From Enterobacterales bacterium (GTDB lineage: Bacteria > Pseudomonadota > Gammaproteobacteria > Enterobacterales > Enterobacteriaceae), in contig BHES01000021.1 in assembly GCA_003864575.1 (NCBI GenBank), positions 1 to 37,223 on the forward strand: 37,223 nt of DNA, in the 5' to 3' direction. The notes under the pieces were generated by a model, which saw nothing but the letters and a program-made list of their open reading frames with translations, was not told the DNA's origin and searched no databases. Shown here one piece after another: positions 7,325 through 15,406 of the stretch. Position numbers and translations under genes: made by a program. Within the stretch, counting starts at the first letter, position 1, and each line of letters starts with the position of its first letter.

Positions 7325-8544
7325 TTACCGTTTTTGCATCCGGCTAAACAGGGCATAACAGACGCAGGCCACCAGAATGGAATCCACCGACGGAATGGTC
7401 GTCAGCGTCACCATGCCTTTGACGGTCATAAAGCCAACGGCCGAACCGAGCAGCCAGGCGACAAAGGTCAGCAGCTTGATTTGTGGTTCGCGGGTCAGGA
7501 CGTCGGCTGATAGCCGTTGCGGCGATAGAGGAAAAAGTCGGAAATATAGATACCCGCGACCGGCGGCGTGGCGATACCCAGAAACAGCAGGAAAGGAATG
7601 AACCACGCCATGATATCCATGCTGCCAACGATCGCCGCCAGCACGCCCAGCGCCAGGGTGATCTGCCATTTCGGGAAGCGGGTCAGCAGGGTGGAAACCA
7701 CCAGCGTACCCTGAAACATATTCCCCGCATTGCCGGTGATGCAGGCAAAAATCAGCAGCAGGGCCGCCGGTAATACCGCACCAAAGGTTGCCATCGCCCC
7801 TAATAAAGAGCCCTGACCGCTCAGCGCACTGGGCATCGCTCCGGCCCAGTAGAGCAGCGGATAAGCCACCAGAAACGCGGCGACTGCCGCAATCAGCGCG
7901 TGTTTGCGGTTATGCACGAAACTGCCGAAATCGGGCAGGGTGGCGACCAATACGATGATCGTACCGACCACGGTAGACACCGCCACACCGGTGTTCATTT
8001 GGCTGACACTCTCCAGCACCGGTGCCGTACCGTGGGTGGCGACATACAAGATGTAGCACAACACCAGCGCAATCACCGGCACCGCAACCTGCGCGATTTT
8101 GCCGAGCACGGCGAAACCAAACGCCGTCGAGGCGACAAACAGGCAACACCCCAGCGCCACCAACAGCGAAGTCGGTACTTCCAGGCCGTGCTCTGCCAGC
8201 AAATCATGCACCGAATGGCCGAACATATTGGCGGTGACGGCAATCCAGCCGAACAGACTGATCGCCATCAGGATATTGATCGCTACCGCGCCCTTTTCAC
8301 CGAAGGCATATTTGACGATGCCGTAGGTGGGCAAACGCGCTTTTTCGCCCACGCAGATAGTGATAGCGGAAAGCAGCGTCAGGATAATCCCACCCAACAT
8401 GACCACGCTGATGAGCTGTGAACCTGAAAGCTGGTTACCCAGGCTTGAAGAGGAAAGTAAAACCGGTGTCACGGCAATGCCGAGTAAAATCATCGCAATA
8501 CGCAATCCTGATGCGGTATTCGGAGTATTTTCTGTTTCACGCAT
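7325..8544 (-). pseudogene. NCS1-family (CodB-like) permease with a frameshift near its 3' end
   Basis: This gene encodes an inner-membrane purine/pyrimidine-type permease of about 406 residues if read through. The first frame (349 residues, ATG at 8544, AAGGA upstream) holds about ten hydrophobic helices and ends FFLYRRNGYQPTS-stop. The adjacent frame continues without a break as DVLTREPQIKLLTF, LLGSAVGFMTVKGM and a last hydrophobic helix, ending SRMQKR at TAA 7325-7327. The switch lies near 7500, where restoring one G (CAGCCGGACGTC instead of CAGCCGACGTC) would join the frames. Family members of about 410 residues carry these last helices, so the shifted form is probably inactive unless this is a sequencing error. 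The substrate might be a cytosine-, allantoin- or biuret-like compound. Confidence 0.85.
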
Positions 8545-8576
8545 AACTCAGTCCTTGTTAAGTCAAAGCTTGTCCA

Positions 8577-8969
8577 TCAGGCGGTGTGATGATGCCCGGT
8601 ATATTGACGCCAGCCGCCGGTCGCCGTGATCTCTTTTTGCCCTTCAACCAGCCAGGGTTCAGCCAGCACGCCGAGCATCTCGCTGCCGTCTTGCAATTTC
8701 ACTTTACCGATAGCGAGTCCGGCGGGTTCGCTGCTTAACAGTGCGGCGAACGACGCCGGTGGCAGCGACCAGACTTCCAGACTGATGGCATTTCCGCCCT
8801 GCGAAACGCGGATCATGCCGGGATGCCGGTCGTTAATTGTCCACAAACGGTAATGTGCATCGGTGCTGTCTTCGCGCACGAAAACGCCGCCGACGTTGGT
8901 CATGTTTGGGTTCAGTTCCAGGCCGCGCATCAGGGTGCCGTTGACGGCCAGCAGTACATTGTTTTCCAT
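8577..8969 (-). CDS. Free-standing allophanate-hydrolase C-terminal-domain protein
   Basis: This 130-residue cytosolic protein is one gamma-glutamylcyclotransferase-like domain of the type found at the C-terminus of allophanate hydrolase AtzF. It aligns by eye with the AtzF tail at 25047-25440 of this same window: LLAVNGTLMRGLELN, SLEVWSLPPASFAALL, IGKVKLQDGSEMLGVLAEPW and the final GGWRQY. In AtzF this domain is reported to decarboxylate N-carboxycarbamate after the amidase domain has acted. Here it is separate, 10 nt after carbamate kinase and before the permease, so it is part of the carbamoyltransferase operon. The start at 8969 has AAGGAT upstream. Its true substrate or partner is unknown. 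Confidence 0.82.
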   Translation of the reverse strand: MENNVLLAVNGTLMRGLELNPNMTNVGGVFVREDSTDAHYRLWTINDRHPGMIRVSQGGNAISLEVWSLPPASFAALLSSEPAGLAIGKVKLQDGSEMLGVLAEPWLVEGQKEITATGGWRQYTGHHHTA

Positions 8970-8979
8970 GGTTTTATCC

Positions 8980-9942
8980 TTAAAGGTGAGAAATCCAGGT
9001 GCCGGTCTGGTGATTCAGTGCCGCTTTTATCGCGTCCGGGGTGGTGATTAACCCTTTGGCACTTTTTCCCAGCCGTTGGCTGTTATTGATAAATTTCACG
9101 ATGGCTTCGACTTTCGGCTGCATACTGCCCGCGCCAAATTGCCCTTCATGAATAAAGGTTTCGGCCTGCGCCACTGTCAGTTGGCTCAGCCACTGTTGTT
9201 GTGGCGTACCAAAGTTCACGGCGACCTGCTCCACGCCGGTCGGGATCAGCAGCAGATCGGCGCCCAGTTGTTCGGCCAGCAGCGCTGACGCCAGATCTTT
9301 ATCGATCACCGCTTCCACGCCTTCGAGCTGCTGGTGGGCATTGCGCACCACCGGAATACCGCCGCCGCCGCAGGCAATCACAATGCAGCCCTGCGCCAAT
9401 AGTGCGCTGATGGTATCGCGCTCGAGAATATCCAGCGGCAGTGGCGAAGGTACGGTTCTGCGCCAACCGCGTCCGGCGTCTTCAGCAATGCTCCAGCCCA
9501 AATCCTGCTGACGCTGACGGGCGGTGGCTTCATCCATAAAAGCACCGACCGGTTTGATCGGATGCTGAAACGCGGGGTCTTCTGCGCTGACCTGCGTCTG
9601 CGTCACAATTGCCACCACCGGGCGCGAAATCTTGCGCCGTTGCAGTTCATTCAACAGGGCTTTCTGGAACATATAGCCAATCGCGCCCTGGGTATCACCG
9701 ACGGCGTAATCAAGCGGAACCGGCGCAACTTCGCTGGCGGCCAGCTCCGAGCGGCGCAGAATAAAGCCCACCTGCGGGCCGTTGCCGTGGGTCAAGACCA
9801 CGTCCCAACCCGCTTCAATCATGTCTACTACCGGACGCACGCTGGCGATCACCGCCTGATACTGGTCAGGGATACTGTTTTTCTGTTCATTGACGATCAG
9901 CGCATTACCGCCGACGGCCACCACGGCTAAAGGTTTACTCAT
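8980..9942 (-). CDS. arcC: Carbamate kinase
   Basis: This 320-residue cytosolic enzyme of the amino-acid kinase fold converts carbamoyl phosphate and ADP to ATP, ammonia and CO2 in the catabolic direction. Signatures in order are VAVGGNALI at the N-terminus, THGNGPQVG, VPLDYAVGDTQGAIGYM, VIACGGGGIPVV, DKDLASALLAEQL and FGAGSMQPKVEA. The length is typical. The start overlaps the stop of the DUF1116 gene (TAATG), showing translational coupling. In E. coli the matching kinase lies beside fdrA-ylbE-ylbF and completes oxalurate/oxamate energy conservation. No arginine deiminase genes are near, so arginine breakdown is not its role here. Confidence 0.95.
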   Translation of the reverse strand: MSKPLAVVAVGGNALIVNEQKNSIPDQYQAVIASVRPVVDMIEAGWDVVLTHGNGPQVGFILRRSELAASEVAPVPLDYAVGDTQGAIGYMFQKALLNELQRRKISRPVVAIVTQTQVSAEDPAFQHPIKPVGAFMDEATARQRQQDLGWSIAEDAGRGWRRTVPSPLPLDILERDTISALLAQGCIVIACGGGGIPVVRNAHQQLEGVEAVIDKDLASALLAEQLGADLLLIPTGVEQVAVNFGTPQQQWLSQLTVAQAETFIHEGQFGAGSMQPKVEAIVKFINNSQRLGKSAKGLITTPDAIKAALNHQTGTWISHL

Positions 9943-11348
9943 TATTTGATCTCCTGAGACAGTGCCAGCAGCGCATCGACAAAACAGGACATCGGCGCGG
10001 TGGTGATGCCGGCGCCAATCTGGCCGACACCCGCCTGTTTGTGGGCGATGCCGGTATTGATGATCGGCAGGATGCCGCGATCGGCGACTTTACGGGCGTC
10101 AATGCCCGCGGCGGTCGGTGCGAAGTTCAGTGCCGGCAGGGTGAATGCCGGGTTGCCGCCGAGGGTGATCAGCTGCATCTTGCGGCTGTTATTGGAGGCA
10201 TCTGCGGGCGTACCACCGACGAATTTCACGATGGCCGGAGACGACGCCATGGCGAAGCCACCGACGCCAGCCGTTTCGGTGATGGCGCTGTCGCCGAGAT
10301 CGGCGGCAGCATCTTCCACGCCGTAGCCTGGGAAGAACAAGCCTTCAACCGGATTAGCCGGTGCCTGATACCAGCGGTCGCCGGTACCGGACAGACGAAT
10401 ACCGAAGTTGACGCCGTTGCGCGCCATCACCGTGACCATCGAGCTGTTAGGCACGTCAGCGGCGGTATCCATCATGGCTTTACAGGCCGCCATCGACAGG
10501 TTCAGGAAGAAGTGATCGTTGCCGGTAATAAATTCCACGCTGCGTTGCAGCTGCGCCAAAGGCAGGTTGCATTCGAGCAGCGCCGGAATCAGACGCTTAA
10601 TCAGCAAGCCGGTGGCGGCCGCGTTGCGGTTATGCACTTCGTCGCCCATATGCAGCGCCTGCGCCATCAGCGGTTTCAGCTCCAGCTCGCCAAGACGTTT
10701 TACGGCAATTTTCATCGCCGGTGCCAGCTCTTCACTCATCCAGTGCAGACGTTGCAGCACGTCGTCGCTGTTGGCGCCGAAGCGTAAGACTTTGCCCAGA
10801 CCCTCGTTAAAATTGCTGAATGCGCGTTTACCGTTGGTTTTGTTTTCAATCACCCACAGCGGCATCGACGGGCTGATAATCCCCGCCATCGGGCCGACCG
10901 CGTGATAGTGATGGCAAGGTTCGAGATCGATTTTCCCTGATTCGATTAAGCGCCCGGCAGCTTCATGATCGGTGGCCCAGCCTTCAAACAGGACGGCACC
11001 GATAATCGCGCCTTTTACCGGTCCACACATGTCTGGCCAGGCAATCGGTGGCCCGGAGTGCAGGATCAGTTGACGTTCGTTCATCGCCGCAATGGCTTCG
11101 CGGGCAAACATGACGTCAACCAGCGCCGGTTGGGCGCTGAGATAGCGCGCAAACGCCACCTCATTGGCTTGTTCAACCAGCGGATGGCGCAGAAGCTGCG
11201 CCAGATCCAGACCGGCCTCGATATTGCCCAGCGCAGGCGGCTGCCAGCTCAGTGCCACGACGTCGCCACCGGCGGTTTTCAGGTTGTCGGCAAAGCTGTT
11301 CAGGCCGGCGTTTACCACGCAAAGTGGCTGATTCAGTAATGTATTCAT
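9942..11348 (-). CDS. allG: DUF1116 protein, AllG-like oxalurate carbamoyltransferase subunit
   Basis: This 468-residue cytosolic protein belongs to the YlbE/DUF1116 family. Together with AllF and AllH it forms the oxamate (oxalurate) carbamoyltransferase described for E. coli, in which all three are needed to make carbamoyl phosphate. Features seen are HSGPPIAWPDMCGPVKGA, LEPCHHYHAVGPMAGIISPSMP, EVHNRNAAATGLL, and the Gly-rich C-terminal part ITETAGVGGFAMASSPAI. Length agrees with the family. Its ends overlap allF upstream and carbamate kinase downstream by one base (TAATG), so the three are translated as a unit. Catalytic residues have not been assigned by me. The native substrate may differ from oxalurate. 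Confidence 0.88.
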   Translation of the reverse strand: MNTLLNQPLCVVNAGLNSFADNLKTAGGDVVALSWQPPALGNIEAGLDLAQLLRHPLVEQANEVAFARYLSAQPALVDVMFAREAIAAMNERQLILHSGPPIAWPDMCGPVKGAIIGAVLFEGWATDHEAAGRLIESGKIDLEPCHHYHAVGPMAGIISPSMPLWVIENKTNGKRAFSNFNEGLGKVLRFGANSDDVLQRLHWMSEELAPAMKIAVKRLGELELKPLMAQALHMGDEVHNRNAAATGLLIKRLIPALLECNLPLAQLQRSVEFITGNDHFFLNLSMAACKAMMDTAADVPNSSMVTVMARNGVNFGIRLSGTGDRWYQAPANPVEGLFFPGYGVEDAAADLGDSAITETAGVGGFAMASSPAIVKFVGGTPADASNNSRKMQLITLGGNPAFTLPALNFAPTAAGIDARKVADRGILPIINTGIAHKQAGVGQIGAGITTAPMSCFVDALLALSQEIK

Positions 11349-12886
11349 TATTTAGCTCCCTTCCTTTCGGCCTGAATGCGGGCAATCTGGCTGGCCCACA
11401 GCGCGGCCTGTGCATTGCATTCGGCGACCAGTACGCCAGCGTTACGCAATGCCTGAATCTGACGTGAACGTTGTTGCGGATCCGCTTCGGTGCCGCAAAC
11501 GTGGGCGACATAAAGAGGGCGATTTTCACGCGGCGGCTTCATGAGAATTTCCAGCAACTCAGTCGCCGGTTCAGCGGCTGCGCCGTAGCCAAGCACCAGA
11601 TCAAACAACAGGACCGCCGTATTCGGGTCGCTAATTTCTGCCGCAATACGCTGATCACGCAGCGTCGGGTCGATCATCGGGTGCGGTTTGCCACGGGTGA
11701 AATCGTCATCGCCCATATCAATCAGCGTATGGCCGCTGCTGCGCCATAAATCGGCCAGCGTCTGATTGCCGGAAACCGGCGTATTGGAGGCCGCAACGAA
11801 CCCCTGTTGTTGACAGATAAGCTGGCTTTCGAAGCAGAAGGTGCCACCGGCAAACACACCGCGAATGTCCTGACGTGCTACCGGTAAATCGCGGTATTGC
11901 TCAGCACTGATATTTTCAACCGACGCCACGGCGGAGGTTTTGCCGTTTAACAGTGCAACCGCCAGGTCTGCTGAATGTGCCAGTGAGGTGGCGGCGAAAA
12001 CGCGTTCACGGGTGATATCTGCGGGGTTAGCACCGAGGAAGTTCACCACGACCGATTTGCCGCAGGCACTGGCCTGCTCAAGAATCCGTTCTGCCACGTC
12101 GCGGGCAGGGGGTTTGGAAATGAGGACGATGACCTCTGTTTGCGGGTCTTCGGCCAGCATCTGTAAGCCGTAAAGCATGGAAATGCCGCCAATTTCTTCG
12201 TGCAGATCATGTCCGCCAGTACCGAGCGCCTGAGAAATACCAGCACCGAGATGGTCAACGCGGCAGGTCACTTCCTGCACACCGGTACCTGACGCGCCAA
12301 CCACGCCGATAGCACCAGGGTTTACTACGTTAGCGAAGCCGAGCGGCATGCCGTTGATTATCGCGGTGCCGCAGTCCGGCCCCATCACCAGCCGGTTTTT
12401 CTTGCGGGCCAGCATTTTGATCTGTATTTCCTGCGCCAGACTGACGTTGTCGCTAAACAGCATCACGTTCATGTCCAACTTCAAGGCTTTCATCGCTTCG
12501 GCAGCGGCGTAATCACCGGGCACTGAGATCAATGCCAAATTAATGCCTTGATGACGCTCCAGCGCCATATCAAGACTGACCAACGTGGGGGCGAAGACCC
12601 CGTCGGTGCTGGTGTCTTTCGGCTTACTGCTCAGCAATTCACGCGCCAGCGCCATCGCGTCGTTGCAGGCCACGTCAGCGCCCATGACCGCGATAATCAG
12701 ATCATTTGGGCCAGCGTTAACGCCTTGCCCAAAACCGGCGTCTGCCAACTGAGCCAAATTGGTTTGCGTGCCCATTACCACCGAGGCTTGTTCAATGCCT
12801 GGTTGTTTACTGATCTGGGCGGAAATTTGCATCAGTGAAACGGAGTCCTGATACATGTTGTTGAAAACCTGGAACATGATACTCAT
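11348..12886 (-). CDS. allF: FdrA/AllF-family acyl-CoA-synthetase-like carbamoyltransferase subunit
   Basis: This 512-residue protein follows E. coli FdrA (555 residues), which has a succinyl-CoA-synthetase-like fold and is now assigned as a subunit of oxamate carbamoyltransferase. Landmarks are FQVFNNMYQDSVSLMQIS at the N-terminus, NLALISVPGDYAAAEAMKAL, VMGPDCGTAIINGMPLGF, the nucleotide/CoA-type loop GVVGASGTGVQEVT, and DMGDDDFTRGKPHPMIDPTL. It lacks about 40 C-terminal residues of the E. coli protein. The ATG at 12886 was chosen because AGG lies about 8 nt upstream and it gives the family N-terminus; the frame itself extends to 12955. The gene follows allH after 93 bp that hold two hairpins, and overlaps allG by one base. 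Confidence 0.88.
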   Translation of the reverse strand: MSIMFQVFNNMYQDSVSLMQISAQISKQPGIEQASVVMGTQTNLAQLADAGFGQGVNAGPNDLIIAVMGADVACNDAMALARELLSSKPKDTSTDGVFAPTLVSLDMALERHQGINLALISVPGDYAAAEAMKALKLDMNVMLFSDNVSLAQEIQIKMLARKKNRLVMGPDCGTAIINGMPLGFANVVNPGAIGVVGASGTGVQEVTCRVDHLGAGISQALGTGGHDLHEEIGGISMLYGLQMLAEDPQTEVIVLISKPPARDVAERILEQASACGKSVVVNFLGANPADITRERVFAATSLAHSADLAVALLNGKTSAVASVENISAEQYRDLPVARQDIRGVFAGGTFCFESQLICQQQGFVAASNTPVSGNQTLADLWRSSGHTLIDMGDDDFTRGKPHPMIDPTLRDQRIAAEISDPNTAVLLFDLVLGYGAAAEPATELLEILMKPPRENRPLYVAHVCGTEADPQQRSRQIQALRNAGVLVAECNAQAALWASQIARIQAERKGAK

Positions 12887-12906
12887 AACGATTACCTGTG
12901 TTCTTA

Positions 12907-12960
12907 TTGCCTGTTTTTCAGGCAAAGGGAGCCTCTGCCGGAGATGTAAGGGCATCCGGC
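12907..12960 (-). other. Two hairpins between allH and allF
   Basis: TTGCCTG-N5-CAGGCAA (12907-12925) has a perfect 7 bp stem, and GCCGGA-N12-TCCGGC (12937-12960) a perfect 6 bp stem. Neither is followed by a T tract on the minus strand, so they are more likely mRNA processing or stability elements inside the operon than terminators. Confidence 0.5.
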
Positions 12961-12979
12961 ATGAAGAAAAAAGAGTGAA

Positions 12980-13777
12980 TTACAAGGCGGTTTGTAGCGT
13001 ACGTATTCCGTGTAGCAGGCCAGCCAGACAGTCGGTTCCCGAACTGGCACCGCACTGCATCATGTTCTGAGCCGCTACGTTGATTTGTGCTGTGTTGGCC
13101 GGTTGAGTCAGTAAAGTCATCAGCTCGCACAGTGGTTCAGAGAAATGCCCGTGCAGCGCGCGCCGCAAATAGTGCGCGCTGATGTCGTTGGTGGCGGTCA
13201 GCTGCGCGGCGACGATTTGCTGCATTTGACGATAATGCCCCGCGATGTTCGGTGCGTTCTGCCAGCGCCACAGCGCTGCCAGATACCCCAGCAGATAGTC
13301 ATCACCGTCCGGCGTCAGCCCGCGTCCAAAACCAATCAGCTGTGAAACCTGCAAGGTCAGCTGTTCGGCTGAATTGTCCGCTGCAATCTGCGGCTGGCGT
13401 TTCGAGCGGTCACCGTCCGGTAGCAGCATCAGCTCGCTTTCTACCGGCTGCCCGCTTAACGCATCGGCCAGCACCGCGTAGTGGCGGGGGCTTTCACCGG
13501 GCAGTGCCAGAAGAATCTCCGGCTGCCAGATTTCTGCGCTATCAAATCCGGCCAGCGTGTCGGCCATTTCCCGCCAGTCCCAGCCCGGCGGCAACTGAAC
13601 CCGAACCGCATCGGGTAGGTTCGGATATTGGCTGGCATCGAGCAGCGTCAGCAAGTGTCCGTCGGTGGCCAGCAGATTCATCGCATGGTGAAAGCGGCTG
13701 TGGATCTTCAGTTGCTGCGCGGGTTGAACCAGCCTTTCTGCGGCCAGATAGCCGAGCGAAACGATAGAAAGGGGCAT
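12980..13777 (-). CDS. allH: DUF2877 protein, AllH-like oxalurate carbamoyltransferase subunit
   Basis: This 265-residue protein is of the YlbF/DUF2877 family, the third subunit of the AllFGH carbamoyltransferase. Recognisable parts are RFHHAMNLLATDGHLLTLLD near the N-terminus, the conserved block QLIGFGRGLTPDGDDYLLGY in the middle, and GASSGTDCLAGLLHGI at the C-terminus. The phrase GLTPDGDD is the best family mark. Its ATG at 13777 follows the stop of the cysteine hydrolase gene by one base, with AAGG 7 nt upstream, so the two are coupled. Unlike in E. coli, where the order is fdrA-ylbE-ylbF, allH comes before allF here. Confidence 0.87.
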   Translation of the reverse strand: MPLSIVSLGYLAAERLVQPAQQLKIHSRFHHAMNLLATDGHLLTLLDASQYPNLPDAVRVQLPPGWDWREMADTLAGFDSAEIWQPEILLALPGESPRHYAVLADALSGQPVESELMLLPDGDRSKRQPQIAADNSAEQLTLQVSQLIGFGRGLTPDGDDYLLGYLAALWRWQNAPNIAGHYRQMQQIVAAQLTATNDISAHYLRRALHGHFSEPLCELMTLLTQPANTAQINVAAQNMMQCGASSGTDCLAGLLHGIRTLQTAL

Positions 13778-13778
13778 G

Positions 13779-14453
13779 TTACGCCTTCGCGTTTAAGCCG
13801 CTGATGATGGCGTTTGCATCGCTGACCCAGCCGAAAATGGCGCCCTGAGCTTTGATCATCTCCAGCGAGGACTTCTGGAATTCAGGGAAATAAGAGCCCA
13901 CGCAATCCTGAGGAATGATGCACTCATAGCCACGGTCGTTAGCTTCGCGCACGGTGGTGGTGACGCAAACTTCAGTGGTTACGCCGCAAACGATCAGGGT
14001 TTTGATGCCGTGATTCTGTAAAACCAAATGCAGGTCAGTTTGATAAAACGCCCCTTTACCCGGTTTATCGATAACCGGTTCACCGGCGACCGGATAGAGC
14101 TCAGGAATAATGTCGTGACCCGCTTCGCCGCGAACCAGAATGCGGCCCATCGGTCCCTGGGTGCCGATAAAGGTCTGGCCGCCACGGGTCAGTTTGGCGG
14201 GTGGGCAATCGCTCAGATCAGCGCGATGCCCTTCGCGGGTGTGAATGACCAGCATGTGGTGGGCGCGTGCGGCCTCCAGCACTTTTTTACATGGCGCAAT
14301 CGCGGTGCGCACTAACGAAACGTCGTTGCCCAGCGCTTCGCCGAACCCGCCGGGTTCAACAAAATCACGCTGCATGTCGATCATGACCAGCGCGGTGGTT
14401 TGTGGATCAAAAGGTAATGCGAAAGGTTCGGCCTGGAATGTATGCGTAGTCAT
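13779..14453 (-). CDS. Isochorismatase-fold cysteine hydrolase, biuret-hydrolase-like
   Basis: This 224-residue cytosolic amidohydrolase has the Asp-Lys-Cys triad of the family: Asp in VMIDMQRDF (about residue 26), Lys in DKPGKGAF (about 133) and Cys in GVTTEVCVTTTVREANDRG (about 163). The segments HTREGHRADLSD, GRILVRGE and DIIPELYP match my memory of Rhizobium biuret hydrolase BiuH better than ureidoacrylate amidohydrolase or nicotinamidase. Biuret hydrolase releases ammonia and allophanate, which suits a cluster that also carries allophanate genes. N-carbamoylsarcosine or another carbamoyl amide is an alternative substrate. The ATG at 14453 is preferred (AGGAG 7 nt upstream) over an in-frame TTG at 14459. 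It heads the allH-allF-allG-kinase operon. Confidence 0.85.
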   Translation of the reverse strand: MTTHTFQAEPFALPFDPQTTALVMIDMQRDFVEPGGFGEALGNDVSLVRTAIAPCKKVLEAARAHHMLVIHTREGHRADLSDCPPAKLTRGGQTFIGTQGPMGRILVRGEAGHDIIPELYPVAGEPVIDKPGKGAFYQTDLHLVLQNHGIKTLIVCGVTTEVCVTTTVREANDRGYECIIPQDCVGSYFPEFQKSSLEMIKAQGAIFGWVSDANAIISGLNAKA

Positions 14454-14500
14454 GGTCAATCTCCTGTACGTCCAATGTGGGGAAATAAGTCACTGAGCGA

Positions 14501-14529
14501 AGTATAAGGAGGTCGGCGGGCGGCAACAG
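14501..14529 (-). promoter_or_regulatory. Weak candidate promoter of the cysteine hydrolase/allHFG operon
   Basis: On the minus strand TATACT (14506-14501) would be a good -10, but the hexamer 17 bp upstream (CTGTTG) is a poor -35. I found no sigma-54 motif in the 231 bp gap between urtE and this operon, so the two segments may respond to different signals, or the gap may be read through. Confidence 0.25.
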
Positions 14530-14684
14530 CGAAATGATTTACCGGCCAGCGCCGAATATTTTGCAGTGGGATTTTTCAGCAGAAATAAGTGTGAGGCACC
14601 GCAAATACACGCGGCGCGCAGCAAATATTTTGATGCTGACATGCCGTGGATGACGGGAAATTTGTTGAAGGAGTGTGATACGGG

Positions 14685-15383
14685 TTAAATCGCCACCAGG
14701 CTCCGTACACCTTCGGCCTCCATATCCTCGCCACGCCCGCGTTTAATGATGCTGCCGCGCGACATCACCAGGTAGCTGTCGGCCAGGTCGGCGGCGAAGT
14801 CGTAGAATTGCTCAACCAGCAGGATCGCCATGTCGCCTTTGGCCGCCAGCTGTCGGATGACCGCACCGATCTCTTTGATGACGGAGGGCTGAATGCCTTC
14901 GGTGGGTTCGTCGAGGATCAGCAGGCCCGGTTTACAGGCCAGCGCCCGACCAATCGCCAGCTGTTGCTGCTGGCCGCCGGACAAGTCGCCGCCGCGGCGC
15001 TGTTTCATCTCCAGCAACACCGGGAACAGGTGATAGATTTCGTCCGGGACCTGCTTCGCTTGGCTGCCGGAAAAGCGCGACAGCCCCATCAGCAGATTTT
15101 CTTCTACCGTCAAACGCGGAAAAATTTCTCGCCCCTGCGGGACGTAGGCGATGCCCGCCTGCACGCGCTGATGCGGTTTGCGGGCGTTGATCACCTGATC
15201 CTGCCAGCTGATGGTGCCGGATTTCGCCGGGATCAGCCCCATCAGGCATTTGAGCAGGGTGGTTTTCCCCACGCCGTTGCGCCCGAGCAGGCAGGTGACC
15301 TCGCCGATTTTTGCCTCAAAAGACAGGCCACGAAGAATGTGGCTGCCGCCGTAAAACTGATTCAGTTCATTGACTTGCAACAT
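14685..15383 (-). CDS. urtE: Urea ABC transporter, ATPase subunit UrtE
   Basis: This 232-residue cytosolic ATPase powers urea import. It is the LivF-type partner of UrtD. Seen in order are the Walker A GRNGVGKTT, the Q-loop region YVPQGREIFPRLTVEENL, the signature LSGGQQQQLAIGRAL, Walker B LLILDEPTEGIQPS and the H-loop position, which reads VEQFYDF as usual for LivF/UrtE proteins. The ATG at 15383 (GAGG upstream) gives the family start MLQVNELNQFYGGSHILRG; a TTG 15 bp upstream is less likely. It is the last gene of urtABCDE, 23 bp after urtD. Confidence 0.95.
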   Translation of the reverse strand: MLQVNELNQFYGGSHILRGLSFEAKIGEVTCLLGRNGVGKTTLLKCLMGLIPAKSGTISWQDQVINARKPHQRVQAGIAYVPQGREIFPRLTVEENLLMGLSRFSGSQAKQVPDEIYHLFPVLLEMKQRRGGDLSGGQQQQLAIGRALACKPGLLILDEPTEGIQPSVIKEIGAVIRQLAAKGDMAILLVEQFYDFAADLADSYLVMSRGSIIKRGRGEDMEAEGVRSLVAI

Positions 15384-15406
15384 ACGTGTTTTCCTCAAAA
15401 AAAGCC

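Noticed and set aside
10041..10787. Long plus-strand frames opposite allG, uca and urtB
   Set aside because: They are reverse-strand shadows of well-supported genes, common in GC-rich coding sequence, with His/Arg/Gln-rich composition.
14460..14684. Sigma-54 promoter before the cysteine hydrolase operon
   Set aside because: I scanned the minus strand for GG-N10-GC in the right context; the nearest candidate has 11 bp between GG and GC and poor flanks.
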